Assembly: GCA_017546505.1 (NCBI GenBank)
Contig: JAFYWV010000042.1
Span: 1 to 40,262 of the forward strand
Length of the DNA: 40,262 nucleotides
Direction: 5' to 3'
Origin: Bacteroidaceae bacterium
GTDB taxonomy: Bacteria; Bacteroidota; Bacteroidia; Bacteroidales; Bacteroidaceae
The position numbers and the translations under genes are program-made. The notes under the pieces were generated by a model that did not search any database, was not told the DNA's origin, and was given only the letters and a program-made list of their open reading frames with translations. Shown in pieces: positions 22,849 to 32,209 of the stretch. Numbering within the stretch: the first letter of the stretch is position 1; each line of letters starts with the position of its first letter.

Positions 22849-23550
22849 ATGCGGATGATGGCATTGGTGCGTAGGTTTGTGTTGAGTGCAATGATGTTGT
22901 GCTTTGTTACAGCTGTGCGTGCCGATGGTCTTGAATACCGTTACGAGGTTGGAGCGATGATAGGCGGTTGTACCTACTATGGCGATGCGAATTACTCGTC
23001 TCCATTGGATAATTTCAGTATGATGGGTGGTGCACTGTTCCGCTACAATATCAACCCTCGTATGGCTTTAAAGGCTGATTTTGCCATTGCCCGTATTACG
23101 GGCAAAAGTGCCGGCGGAGAATTTGCTTTCCCCGGTGGCGATTTTGAGTTCGGACGAATGTTGTATGAGTTGGGAGTGCAGTATGAGTGCCATTTCTTTG
23201 CTTATGGCGACGGCTCTGGTTATAAGAGTTCGCGCAGGTTGGCTCCTTACGTATTTGCAGGTTTGGGAGTGACGTATGCTCCGGCTCCGGCCAAGCACGT
23301 CTTTACGCCGAATATACCCCTGGGCGTCGGTTTGAAATGGAAATTTATGCAACGTTTGAATATAGGGTGTGAACTCACTTATCGCTTTACGTTCAGTGAT
23401 AATCTGGATGTGGTGCGCACGGGTAGGGCTGTTCCGGATGATCCCTATGGTATAAAAAGTGGATTGATGAAAAACAAGGATGGCTATTCGTTCCTGTCGA
23501 TATTTGTGACATACGATTTGTCGCCAAAATATAGAAAATGTAATAATTAG
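22849..23550 (+). CDS. porG: Type IX secretion outer-membrane protein PorG
   Basis: A 233-residue protein of the DUF6089/PorG family. It has a signal peptide, then an eight-stranded outer-membrane beta-barrel pattern ([55 protein letters not shown]-like strand, [12 protein letters not shown]). In P. gingivalis PorG (PG0189) tethers the PorK-PorN ring to the outer membrane. The gene order porG-uppS-bamA-ompH is the same as PG0189-PG0193, which supports the call beyond sequence. It ends 5 bp before uppS. Confidence 0.88.
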   Translation: MRMMALVRRFVLSAMMLCFVTAVRADGLEYRYEVGAMIGGCTYYGDANYSSPLDNFSMMGGALFRYNINPRMALKADFAIARITGKSAGGEFAFPGGDFEFGRMLYELGVQYECHFFAYGDGSGYKSSRRLAPYVFAGLGVTYAPAPAKHVFTPNIPLGVGLKWKFMQRLNIGCELTYRFTFSDNLDVVRTGRAVPDDPYGIKSGLMKNKDGYSFLSIFVTYDLSPKYRKCNN

Positions 23551-23555
23551 AAGAT

Positions 23556-24305
23556 ATGGCAATGAACTTTATTGAGAAGATTGACAAAAATAGAGTGCCT
23601 GCGCACATAGCCATAATTATGGATGGCAACGGCCGTTGGGCGCAGCTTCGTGGTAAAGAACGGCAAGAGGGGCACCACGCCGGTGCGGCTGCGGTTCGTC
23701 AGTTGGTAGAAGATGCTCTTAGATTGGGAGTCAAGTATTTGACGCTTTACACATTCTCTACCGAGAACTGGAAACGTCCTGAGGCCGAGGTGGCAGCCTT
23801 GATGGTTCTGCTTTTTGAGTCGATTGAGGAAGACCTGTTCATCAAGCACAATGTCGGTTTCCGTGTGATAGGCGATATGAGTAAGTTGCCCGAGAATGTG
23901 CGTGACCGCCTTAATGCTTGTGCCGAGCGTACGGCAAATAACGATGCGATGGTGTTGGTGCTGGCTTTGAGCTACTCTTCAAAGTGGGAGCTGACCGAGG
24001 CTGTACGTAGTATTGCATCAAAGGCAAAGGATGGTGATATTGACCCCTCGGAGATAACCGATGAGACAATTGACAAAGCTTTGACCACCTCCTTTATGCC
24101 AGACCCGGATTTGCTCATACGTACAGGCAAGGAGCAACGTCTGAGCAACTTCCTTTTGTGGCAGTTGGCGTATTCTGAGTTTTATTTTACAGACATACTA
24201 TGGCCCGATTTCAACAAGGAAGAGCTTTGCAAGGCTATATATGAGTTTCAGTGTCGTCAACGCCGCTACGGCTTGACTGGTGAACAAGTGACAAATGAAG
24301 AATAA
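23556..24305 (+). CDS. uppS: Undecaprenyl pyrophosphate synthase
   Basis: A 249-residue cis-prenyltransferase that makes the C55 lipid carrier for peptidoglycan and O-antigen precursors. The signature [13 protein letters not shown] with the catalytic Asp, the downstream [14 protein letters not shown], and [28 protein letters not shown] are all present. Length is normal. A second Met codon at 23562 is an alternative start. Its last 11 bp overlap the bamA start at 24295, indicating translational coupling. Confidence 0.96.
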   Translation: MAMNFIEKIDKNRVPAHIAIIMDGNGRWAQLRGKERQEGHHAGAAAVRQLVEDALRLGVKYLTLYTFSTENWKRPEAEVAALMVLLFESIEEDLFIKHNVGFRVIGDMSKLPENVRDRLNACAERTANNDAMVLVLALSYSSKWELTEAVRSIASKAKDGDIDPSEITDETIDKALTTSFMPDPDLLIRTGKEQRLSNFLLWQLAYSEFYFTDILWPDFNKEELCKAIYEFQCRQRRYGLTGEQVTNEE

Positions 24306-26949
24306 AAATTACAAAATGAGGTTTTTACCATTTTTGAAAGTATCCATTTTGGCTGTGATGGCACTCTTTGTTTCGACGTTGTCGGCTCAGGAGGTTGTTG
24401 TCAAGCCTACAATCCTATATACCGGTGCCGCGCACAAATATACAATCGGCGGGTTCAATCTGTCGGGAGCAGACAACCTTGAACCGTCTGTTGTGATTGG
24501 CTTGTCGGGCTTGTCGGTGGGCGATGTCATATCTGTGCCTGGCGAAGAGGTTACAAATGCAATTAAACGCTATTGGAAACACGGCCTTTTTGAGGATGTA
24601 TGTATCACAGCCGACAGTATAAAAGGTAATTATATCTATTTGGGTATTGCACTCAAACAGCGTCCTCGTGTATCTCAGTTCAACATTCTGGGTATAAAGA
24701 AAACAGAGCGTGAGGAGCTTGAGTCCAAGATAGGTATCCATCAGGGCGGACACATTACCCCGGACATAATTTCGCGTGCCGAAAAGGTCATCAAGAATTA
24801 TTATGATGAAAAAGGTTACAAGAATGCCGAGGTGAGATTTGTACAACGCCCGGACGTTACAGAGGATAATCGTGTGATTTTGGATGTCGAGATTTCAAAG
24901 AAAGATAAAGTTAAAGTACATCGTATATATATAGAAGGTACAAACGCCCTCTCAAACAACAAGGTGAAATATGCGATGAAGAAAATCCGTGAAAAAACCC
25001 GTTTAGACAACATAATATACACTATCTTCAGGCCCAAAAAGTTTACAGAGGAACTATATGCCGAGGATAAGGAAAAAATCCTTGCCAAATATTCTGAGAA
25101 CGGTTATCGCGATGCCCGCATTGTGAAGGACAGTGTTGTGCCGTTCGACGACAAGAGTGTCGATATATATTTGGGTATAGAGGAGGGTTCAAAATATCAT
25201 ATACGCAGTATAAAATGGGTGGGAAACAGTGTCTATTCTACAGCTCACCTTGATTACCTGTTGCGTATGAAGGCCGGTGATGTTTATGACCAGAATGAAC
25301 TTGAGAACCGTTTGTTGGTCGATGAAGATGCGGTGAAGAACCTGTATTACAATGAGGGTTATGTCTTTTTCAATGCCTTGCCGGTGGAGGCAAAGATTGA
25401 GAACGACTCGGTCGATTTGGAAATTCGTGTTTCTGAAGGTGTGCAGGCGACTATTGACCGTGTCAACATAAGCGGAAATGACCGCGTATATGAAGAGGTG
25501 GTGCGTAGAGAACTCTATACACTGCCGGGTAGCCTTTTCTCAATGAATGCGCTTGAGCGTTCTTGGCGTAATATCGCGAATATGGGACACTTCGACCCCG
25601 AGAAAATTGATCCGGGAGCAGTGCCTAATCCCGAGAACGGAACTGTGGATATGAACTGGAAACTTGAGCCCAAGAGCAGCGACCAGATTGAGTTGTCTGC
25701 CGGTTGGGGACAGACCGGTATCATTGGTAAGTTGTCGCTGAAATTCACGAACTTCTCAATACGTAACCTTTTCCGCAGGGATGGTGTGCGCCGTGGTATC
25801 ATTCCACAGGGTGACGGACAGACGTTTGCTATCAGTGCACAGACAAATGGCCGTTACTATCAGTCGTACAGCATAAACTTCTTTGACCCTTGGTTTGGCC
25901 GCAAGCGTCCTAATTCATTCTCTTTATCGGCATTCTTCTCAATGCAGACAGACGTTGCCGATAGCTACTATAACTCGGCCTACTACAATAACTATTACAA
26001 CTATCTCTATGGCTATGGTAACTATAATGGCTATGGATACAATAATATGTCATCGTATTATGACCCGGACAAATACATTAGGATGTACGGTGTCTCATTG
26101 GGTTGGGGCCGTCGTCTGAATTGGCCGGATGACAACTTTACATTGTCGGCCGAACTGAACTATCAGGTGTACAACCTGAAGAACTGGCAATACTTCCTTA
26201 TAACAGACGGTATCTGTAATAATCTGAACCTTCAGCTAACATTGGGACGCAGTACACTCGACCACCCTTACTTCCCACGTCAGGGTTCTGAGTTTTCGTT
26301 GGCAGTCTCTGCAACTCCGCCATACTCGGCTTGGGACGGCAAGGATTATGCAAATCTTGCAACAAATTCCAATTCACCGCAATATAAGGCTGAACTACGC
26401 GACAAGCATAAGTGGATAGAGTATTACAAGATTAAGTTCCGCAGCAAGACATTTACATCACTCACTCCCGGCAAGTACAATCTTGTATTGATGACACGTG
26501 CCGATTTCGGAATCTTGGGTAGTTATGACAGGAACAAGAAGTCTCCGTTCGAGACATTCTATGTAGGTGGTGATGGTATGAGTGGATATTCGTACAACTA
26601 TGCCACAGATATGATTGCCTTGCGCGGTTACGAGAACGGTAGTCTTACACCATACGGTTATGAGGGTTATGCATACACACGTCTCGGACTTGAATTGCGT
26701 TTCCCATTTATGTTGCAGAATTCAACAAGTATCTATGGTCTGGCTTTTGTAGAGGGTGGTAATGCCTGGACGGATATCTCTAAATTCAATCTCTTCGATC
26801 TCAAACGTAGTGCCGGTGTGGGTGTGCGTGTATTCCTGCAGATGATTGGAATGATAGGTATCGATTGGGCGTATGGCTTCGACAAGGTCTTTGGTTCGTC
26901 TCAATATGGTGGCAGTCACTTCCACTTTATCCTGGGACAGGAGTTTTAA
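24295..26949 (+). CDS. bamA: Outer-membrane assembly factor BamA
   Basis: An 884-residue Omp85 protein that inserts beta-barrels into the outer membrane. The signal peptide ends near STLSAQE. Five POTRA-like repeats span about 45-455 (for example [20 protein letters not shown] and [19 protein letters not shown]). The C-terminal barrel runs from about 461 ([18 protein letters not shown]) to a terminal Phe. Residues 557-597 form an unusual Tyr/Asn/Gly-rich stretch, probably an outer loop. A start at 24316 (MRFLPF) is also possible. It sits between uppS and three Skp-like chaperone genes, as in P. gingivalis. Confidence 0.95.
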   Translation: MKNKNYKMRFLPFLKVSILAVMALFVSTLSAQEVVVKPTILYTGAAHKYTIGGFNLSGADNLEPSVVIGLSGLSVGDVISVPGEEVTNAIKRYWKHGLFEDVCITADSIKGNYIYLGIALKQRPRVSQFNILGIKKTEREELESKIGIHQGGHITPDIISRAEKVIKNYYDEKGYKNAEVRFVQRPDVTEDNRVILDVEISKKDKVKVHRIYIEGTNALSNNKVKYAMKKIREKTRLDNIIYTIFRPKKFTEELYAEDKEKILAKYSENGYRDARIVKDSVVPFDDKSVDIYLGIEEGSKYHIRSIKWVGNSVYSTAHLDYLLRMKAGDVYDQNELENRLLVDEDAVKNLYYNEGYVFFNALPVEAKIENDSVDLEIRVSEGVQATIDRVNISGNDRVYEEVVRRELYTLPGSLFSMNALERSWRNIANMGHFDPEKIDPGAVPNPENGTVDMNWKLEPKSSDQIELSAGWGQTGIIGKLSLKFTNFSIRNLFRRDGVRRGIIPQGDGQTFAISAQTNGRYYQSYSINFFDPWFGRKRPNSFSLSAFFSMQTDVADSYYNSAYYNNYYNYLYGYGNYNGYGYNNMSSYYDPDKYIRMYGVSLGWGRRLNWPDDNFTLSAELNYQVYNLKNWQYFLITDGICNNLNLQLTLGRSTLDHPYFPRQGSEFSLAVSATPPYSAWDGKDYANLATNSNSPQYKAELRDKHKWIEYYKIKFRSKTFTSLTPGKYNLVLMTRADFGILGSYDRNKKSPFETFYVGGDGMSGYSYNYATDMIALRGYENGSLTPYGYEGYAYTRLGLELRFPFMLQNSTSIYGLAFVEGGNAWTDISKFNLFDLKRSAGVGVRVFLQMIGMIGIDWAYGFDKVFGSSQYGGSHFHFILGQEF

Positions 26950-26966
26950 TATTAAGGCATTTGGCT

Positions 26967-27482
26967 ATGAAAAGAATTTTTTTAACGCTGGTTGTATGCT
27001 TGTTTGCCTTTGCAGGGGCGCAGGCACAGAAATATGTTACTGTTGATATGGAGTATATCCTGAAGAATATTCCGGCGTACGAGCGTGCCAACGAACAGCT
27101 TAACCAGCAATCGAAGCGTTGGCAAGGCGAGATTGAGGAGCTTGTGCAGGAGGCCGAGACTCTCTATAAGAAATATCAGAGCGAGTCGGCTTTCCTTTCC
27201 GATGCACAACGTATTGAGCGTGAAGAGGAAATTCTTGCCAAGGAGAAAGAGGCAAGCGAATTGAGACGTCTCTATTTTGGCGCGACCGGTGAGCTTTATA
27301 AAAAGCACGAGAGCCTTATTGCGCCCATACAAGAGGAGATTTACAATGCTATCAAGGATATTTGTGAGTTGAAGAAGTATACAATGGTGTTTGACAGGTC
27401 GTCGTCAACCAACCTGATATATTCGGCTCCATCGATAGATATCAGTAAAGATGTGCTTGTGAAATTGGGATATTCAGAATAA
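26967..27482 (+). CDS. OmpH/Skp-family periplasmic chaperone 1
   Basis: A 171-residue Skp-like protein. The signal peptide ends at AGAQAQ, followed by the family start KYVTVDMEYILKNIPAYERA and a long charged coiled coil (about 30-120) that forms the tentacles of the trimeric chaperone. It closes with the beta strand YTMVFDRSSSTNLIYSAP. It holds unfolded outer-membrane proteins for BamA, which is encoded 17 bp upstream. I start at 26967 because the longer open frame overlaps bamA without homology. Confidence 0.9.
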   Translation: MKRIFLTLVVCLFAFAGAQAQKYVTVDMEYILKNIPAYERANEQLNQQSKRWQGEIEELVQEAETLYKKYQSESAFLSDAQRIEREEEILAKEKEASELRRLYFGATGELYKKHESLIAPIQEEIYNAIKDICELKKYTMVFDRSSSTNLIYSAPSIDISKDVLVKLGYSE

Positions 27483-27567
27483 ATAACTTTATTTTACATT
27501 TGTTAGTGTTACAAATGCTTGATTTGGCAGTCTAATGGATAGAATTTGTTTAATTTAAATATAGAAG

Positions 27568-28098
27568 ATGATGAAAAAATTATTGATTTTGATTTTGATG
27601 CTGGCTCCAATGAGTCTTTTGGCACAGAAATTCGGTTATGTAAATTCAGCTGAGATTATTCAGGTTATGCCTGAGTACGCCAAGGCTTTGAAGGATGTAC
27701 AGGCGCTTGAGAAGATGTACACTGATGAGTTCAACAGCATCCGCACAGAGCTTGAGAAGAAGGGTACCGAGTTTGAGAAGATGCAACAGGATTCTGTTCC
27801 CGAGAATATCCTGAAACGTCGTTATGAGGAGTTGATGCAGTTGCAGCAGCGTCTTCAGGAGTATGGACAAGAGATACAGCAGAACCTTCAGAAGGCCGAG
27901 ATGGAGAAAATGACAGAGATAAATAAGAAACTCCAGGATGCTCTTGCTATAGTTGGCAAGGAGGGTTCATACGTTTGTATTTTTGATGCAGCCGGCAGCA
28001 TACCTTTCATTAATACAAACATCTGCGAAGATGTTACTGCAAAGGTGAAGTCAAAGCTCGGTATTGCTGCAAATGCTGTTCCTGCGGTAGCCAAGTAA
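27568..28098 (+). CDS. OmpH/Skp-family periplasmic chaperone 2
   Basis: A 176-residue paralogue of the preceding gene. The signal peptide is cut near LLAQ, followed by KFGYVNSAEIIQVMPEYAKA, the most canonical OmpH start in the window. A Gln/Glu/Lys-rich coiled coil follows and then VCIFDAAGSIPFIN. It is separated from chaperone 1 by 85 AT-rich bases that may hold a promoter; the match to consensus is poor. A GC hairpin follows it. Confidence 0.92.
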   Translation: MMKKLLILILMLAPMSLLAQKFGYVNSAEIIQVMPEYAKALKDVQALEKMYTDEFNSIRTELEKKGTEFEKMQQDSVPENILKRRYEELMQLQQRLQEYGQEIQQNLQKAEMEKMTEINKKLQDALAIVGKEGSYVCIFDAAGSIPFINTNICEDVTAKVKSKLGIAANAVPAVAK

Positions 28099-28118
28099 TA
28101 CAGTCTTCATTTATATGG

Positions 28119-28145
28119 GACAACTCCCTTTTCAGGGGGGTTGTC
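28119..28145 (+). terminator. Hairpin terminator after OmpH 2
   Basis: GACAACTCCC (28119-28128) pairs with GGGG-GTTGTC (28136-28145) around a short T-rich loop, followed by TTCTGTTAATT. It lies between the second and third chaperone genes, so it may lower expression of the third. Confidence 0.65.
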
Positions 28146-28182
28146 TTCTGTTAATTATACACCATTAGTAAAATCGTAAACA

Positions 28183-28881
28183 ATGCGTAAACTCTTTCTG
28201 TTTTTGTCACTATTCGCTTTTGCTGTGTCTGCAAAAGCGCAGTTCGGGTATTATAGCAGCAATAGCGTATTGCAGATGTTGCCGTCCTACAAGCAGGCGG
28301 TGTCTGATTATGAACTTCTTCGCAGTCGATGCGAGAAAGAGATTGAACATAACGAGAGGGAGTTGACACGTCAGTATGTAGCTTTCCTTGATGGCTATCG
28401 CGACTTTCCCGAGCCAATCCTGCGTAAAAGGCAGAATGAGTTGCAGCGCTTGGTTGACAATAGCGTTAAATTCCGTAAAGAATTGAAAATGTGGCTTGCC
28501 GAGGCAAAAGACTCTCTTTTTGCCCCCTCAAATGGCGCTGTTGCGGCTGCGCTTGAAAAGGTTTGTATTGCCTGCGATATTGATTATGCAATAGACACAG
28601 ATGAAGCTGTGTATAAGTATATCAATCCCAAGAAATCGGTCGATATAACCAGGATGTTGCTCGATGCCTTGCTCAATCCCGAGAAACCGGTTACAGCCCT
28701 TGATGGGTATGACGATTTTCTCAGGGTCTTAAAACCTGCAGAGCAAACGGAGAATGCAACTCTCATTGAGACAGAAACAACGGTGAAGATTCTGCAACAA
28801 GAGGATACAGAGGCTGTGATTGGTGAAGGTGTTGCAACAGATGTTGAGGATGTTGCATCCGATGAAGAGGGACAGGAATAA
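28183..28881 (+). CDS. Divergent OmpH/Skp-like protein 3 with acidic tail
   Basis: A 232-residue protein. A signal peptide ends at VSAKAQ, followed by FGYYSSNSVLQMLPSYKQA, aligned with the OmpH start of its neighbours, and a charged coiled coil to about residue 105. The middle has two Cys (KVCIACDIDYAID). The last 60 residues are a Glu/Asp/Thr-rich acidic tail (EDTEAVIGEGVATDVEDVAS) absent from the two paralogues. It is probably a periplasmic chaperone that has changed its clients or partners. murI follows 28 bp later. Confidence 0.8.
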   Translation: MRKLFLFLSLFAFAVSAKAQFGYYSSNSVLQMLPSYKQAVSDYELLRSRCEKEIEHNERELTRQYVAFLDGYRDFPEPILRKRQNELQRLVDNSVKFRKELKMWLAEAKDSLFAPSNGAVAAALEKVCIACDIDYAIDTDEAVYKYINPKKSVDITRMLLDALLNPEKPVTALDGYDDFLRVLKPAEQTENATLIETETTVKILQQEDTEAVIGEGVATDVEDVASDEEGQE

Positions 28882-28909
28882 TTGAGGAACTGAATATACT
28901 GTAAATGGT

Positions 28910-29758
28910 ATGGATAAACTTGTGCAACTATCAAAAGAGGCTGGGCCTATAGGTGTTTTTGATTCCGGGTATGGAGGCTTGACAATCTATGATGAAATCA
29001 AGCGGCTGATGCCCGAGTATGATTACATTTATCTGGGCGACAATGCCCGTACTCCTTATGGTACACGTTCGTTTGATGTTGTGTATGAGTTTACCCGTCA
29101 GGCAGTTGAATATCTCTTCCGTCAAGGATGCCAGTTGGTTATTCTTGCCTGCAACACAGCATCGGCAAAGGCTTTGCGTACAATACAGCAGATTGATATT
29201 CCGTTGCTGGACCCTAACCGTCGCGTGCTGGGTATCATACGCCCAACTGTCGAGTGTGTCGGTGATATCACAAAAAGCCGCCACATTGGTGTGCTGGCAA
29301 CAGAGGGCACGATAAAATCTCTCTCCTATCCACTTGAGATACGCAAACTTTTTCCTGACATTGAAGTGACCGGTGAAGCCTGTCCAATGTGGGTGCCGCT
29401 TGTCGAGACCAATGAGTTTGCCGGTGATGGGGCCGATTATTTCGTGAAACGCCACATTGAAAATCTCCTTTCCCGTGACCCCGAAATTGATACGATAATC
29501 CTCGGTTGCACCCACTATCCAATACTCCTTGAGAAAATCAGAAAGTACACTCCGGAGAATGTTACATTGGTTACACAGGGTGCCGCTGTTGCCGCATCGT
29601 TGAAGGATTATCTGGCTCGTCACAGGGCTATGGATGCTTTATGTACAAAAGGTGGGACAACTCAGTTCTGTACAACCGAGGCCGGTGGCAAGTTCGGTGA
29701 CCAGGCCTCCCTTTTCCTTAAATATCCGGTTGAGGTGAAGAATGTTGTGCTCGTTTGA
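28910..29758 (+). CDS. murI: Glutamate racemase
   Basis: A 282-residue cytoplasmic enzyme that makes D-glutamate for peptidoglycan. The two catalytic Cys motifs are present, VILACNTASAKAL and IDTIILGCTHYPIL. The N-terminal IGVFDSGYGGLTIYDEI and YIYLGDNARTPYGTRS (substrate binding) are intact. Length is slightly above the usual 265 owing to a C-terminal extension. It closes the rightward envelope block and is convergent with the permease gene, only 16 bp away. Confidence 0.96.
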   Translation: MDKLVQLSKEAGPIGVFDSGYGGLTIYDEIKRLMPEYDYIYLGDNARTPYGTRSFDVVYEFTRQAVEYLFRQGCQLVILACNTASAKALRTIQQIDIPLLDPNRRVLGIIRPTVECVGDITKSRHIGVLATEGTIKSLSYPLEIRKLFPDIEVTGEACPMWVPLVETNEFAGDGADYFVKRHIENLLSRDPEIDTIILGCTHYPILLEKIRKYTPENVTLVTQGAAVAASLKDYLARHRAMDALCTKGGTTQFCTTEAGGKFGDQASLFLKYPVEVKNVVLV

Positions 29759-29774
29759 TTGCGCTGCCGTTCTT

Positions 29775-31001
29775 TTATACATATCTCTTTGTGAGAGCCT
29801 TTACCGGCAACCATACTGTGGTGAAGCCGACAACAACGACAGTGACAAACGTTGCAGCAATATCGCCTGGTATGATTTCAACAGGGTAGCTGTCGACAAT
29901 GAATCCGTCGGATGCTCCCATAGATATAAGTCCGAAATGTTGTTGTGCAAAACTTAATGCGACTCCTGCAATTATGCCTATCACGGCCCCTATGGTTGAG
30001 ATTATAGCCCCCTCAAATACAAAAATGTTAGCTATGGTCTTGCGCTCCGCTCCCAAACTATGCAAAGTTATCATATTCTCCCGTTTCTCTATTATGAGCA
30101 TCGCCAGGGAGCCAATTATATTGAAGCAGGCAACCATCAGTATAAAGGTGAGAAAGATGTATGAGATTATTTTTTCAACCTGCATCACCTTGTATACACT
30201 CTCTTGTTGTTCGTATCTGTCTTGTACCGTGTAATTGCTGCCGAGGATTTTCTCAATCTCTTTCTTTGTTTTGTCAGCATTTGCACTGCTCTTAATGTTC
30301 AGTTCCATCGATGTGGCTTCATTGGCAGCTCGTGAAAACAAGCTACGTGCAAAACTGTCAGATGTGATTATATACTCATAATCGTATTTGGGCTGGTTCA
30401 GAACAAACACCAATCCGGTTGAGTGCAGCTCGCTTTTTTTGAAGTTTCTGGCTGGGTTTGTGAGATTTGCTGCCCCCAATCTGTTTGGAGCAAATATCTC
30501 CAATGGTGTTGTGAAGAGTATCCCGCAGTTGAGCTCCTGTACCAATCCTCCGCCAAGCACGGCATAGTCGTTTATACCATCGTTGAGAACAAATTCGCCA
30601 GGTCCGTATAGAACCTTATCAATTCCTATGAGTGGAGCAAAAGCGTTGTCCACGCCTTTTATTGTTACAACTGTTTGACGACCGCCAATGCCGACCATAG
30701 CTTTTTCCTCTATACTGAACGTATGCCCCGATACTTGTGGCAGTTCGGCTACCCTGATTATTTCCGGAGCATCTGTGGCAATGGTCTTACCGCTTGCTGC
30801 TGTTATTCTCAGGTCGGTTTCAAAGGCCGAAAACTGTTTGGCTACAACGCCTTGAAAGCCGTTGAAAACCGACAGTGTACACACCATAGCTGCTGTTGCA
30901 AGAGCTATACCCGCAATGGCAACGCCTGAGATGATGTTTATCACCTGGTGACTTTTCTTTGAGAAAAGATAGCGTTTGGCTATGTATAGCGACAGATTCA
31001 T
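29775..31001 (-). CDS. LolE/FtsX-type ABC transporter permease
   Basis: A 408-residue inner-membrane protein. One transmembrane segment near the N-terminus follows the typical IAKRYLFSKKSHQVINIIS start. A large periplasmic domain of about 220 residues follows, then three transmembrane helices in the C-terminal third (IISYIFLTFILMVACFNIIG, IFVFEGAIISTIGAVIGIIA and a last one near 375-395). This is the LolC/LolE layout, and lipoprotein release is the likely role; the ATPase partner is not in the window. It is the last gene of the leftward group after rbfA, 76 bp downstream. Confidence 0.85.
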   Translation of the reverse strand: MNLSLYIAKRYLFSKKSHQVINIISGVAIAGIALATAAMVCTLSVFNGFQGVVAKQFSAFETDLRITAASGKTIATDAPEIIRVAELPQVSGHTFSIEEKAMVGIGGRQTVVTIKGVDNAFAPLIGIDKVLYGPGEFVLNDGINDYAVLGGGLVQELNCGILFTTPLEIFAPNRLGAANLTNPARNFKKSELHSTGLVFVLNQPKYDYEYIITSDSFARSLFSRAANEATSMELNIKSSANADKTKKEIEKILGSNYTVQDRYEQQESVYKVMQVEKIISYIFLTFILMVACFNIIGSLAMLIIEKRENMITLHSLGAERKTIANIFVFEGAIISTIGAVIGIIAGVALSFAQQHFGLISMGASDGFIVDSYPVEIIPGDIAATFVTVVVVGFTTVWLPVKALTKRYV

Positions 31002-31077
31002 TGGCGTGTTCTATATCTACATTGTTATGTCGTCCCGACAAGTTGTGTCGACGAGTCGTAAATCAATATATGCGTCG

Positions 31078-31413
31078 TTATTCTTTCAACAGTTTGTCTA
31101 TGTTCTCGATGTAGTCGAGTGAGTCGTCTATGTAGAATCTTATTTCCGGGATAATGCGCAACTGGTGGCGAACCTTGTTGCCAAGTTCAAAGCGTATGGC
31201 CTTGATGTTTGTGTTGAGGTGCTCTACAACTTCGTTGCCTTTCTCCGATGGGAAAACACTTAGATAGGCCTTTGCTATGCCCAAGTCGGGGCTGACACGC
31301 ACCGCGCTCACCGAGACCATAATGCCACGTGTCTCTTTCTGTAGTCTCAATAGTATCTCGCTCAACTCTTTTTGAATGAGACGTGAAATTTTGTTTTGTC
31401 TTGTACTGTCCAT
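31078..31413 (-). CDS. rbfA: Ribosome-binding factor A
   Basis: A 111-residue cytoplasmic protein for maturation of the 30S subunit. It has the type-II KH fold with the family order: N-terminal helix SRLIQKELSEILLR, strand VSVSAVRVSPDLGIAKAYLSVF (the most conserved segment), helix NTNIKAIRFELGNKVR and ending IPEIRFYIDDSLDY. Full length. It lies 7 bp after the O-methyltransferase gene and likely shares its transcript. Confidence 0.93.
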   Translation of the reverse strand: MDSTRQNKISRLIQKELSEILLRLQKETRGIMVSVSAVRVSPDLGIAKAYLSVFPSEKGNEVVEHLNTNIKAIRFELGNKVRHQLRIIPEIRFYIDDSLDYIENIDKLLKE

Positions 31414-31420
31414 TGTATGA

Positions 31421-32056
31421 TTATTTTTTTCTTATTATCGTAAGTCCGTCGCGGAGTGGCAAAATGACAACCTCAACCCTCTCGTCGTTCCGTATCAGGT
31501 CGTTGAAAGCTCTTACACCGTTTGTCTGTGCATCTTGTCTGTCCGGGTCAATCACGTGTCCGTCCCAAAGGGTGTTGTCTGCAAGAATCCAACCACCTTC
31601 ATTGAGATGCTCCATAGCCATCTCGTAATACTTTATGTACTCGCGCTTGTTGCCGTCGATGAATACGAGGTCGAACTTCTCGTTCAGCGTCGGTACAATC
31701 TCAAGTGCATCACCAATGATGAATTCAATCTTGTCGGCAAACTGTGAGCCATCTATCCAACGACGTGTAAAATCTTCAAGTTCGTCCTCGACTTCAAATG
31801 TGTAGAGTTTGCCACCTTCGTCAAGCCCCTCGGCCATACATAGTCCCGAATAGCCGGTGAATGTGCCTATTTCCAGAATTCTGCGTGGTCGTATCATCTT
31901 TACCAGGAATTTCAACAGTCTTCCCTGTATGTGTCCCGACGCCATTTGTGGTGCCAGAATCTCAACGTGAGTGGCGCGGAACAGCCTGTAGAGGTAGTCG
32001 CCCTCGGGGCTGCTGTGGTCGGCAATGTACTGGTCGAGTGGGGTCGTAAGGCTCAT
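31421..32056 (-). CDS. SAM-dependent O-methyltransferase (class I)
   Basis: A 211-residue protein of the catechol-O-methyltransferase-like family (methyltransf_3). The SAM motif is ILEIGTFTGYSGLCMAEGL, then YTFEVEDELEDF, and the metal/substrate region FDLVFIDGNKREYIKYYEMA and GGWILADNTLWDG. The substrate is unknown; bacterial members methylate small phenols or hydroxylated tRNA bases (TrmR). The neighbouring rbfA makes an RNA-related role possible. It is divergent from xerD. Confidence 0.9.
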   Translation of the reverse strand: MSLTTPLDQYIADHSSPEGDYLYRLFRATHVEILAPQMASGHIQGRLLKFLVKMIRPRRILEIGTFTGYSGLCMAEGLDEGGKLYTFEVEDELEDFTRRWIDGSQFADKIEFIIGDALEIVPTLNEKFDLVFIDGNKREYIKYYEMAMEHLNEGGWILADNTLWDGHVIDPDRQDAQTNGVRAFNDLIRNDERVEVVILPLRDGLTIIRKK

Positions 32057-32209
32057 TTTGCGTTCTGCTCTTAGAAAGAATTTTGATTGGTTTCTTATTT
32101 CAACTGCGAAGATAACTATTTTTAGTGAGCAAACAAATAAGGTTTCAAATTCTTAATGGTTGTACGGTGTCGCAATTCTGTTATTTTTTTGTAACTTCGC
32201 CTGTGAAAA

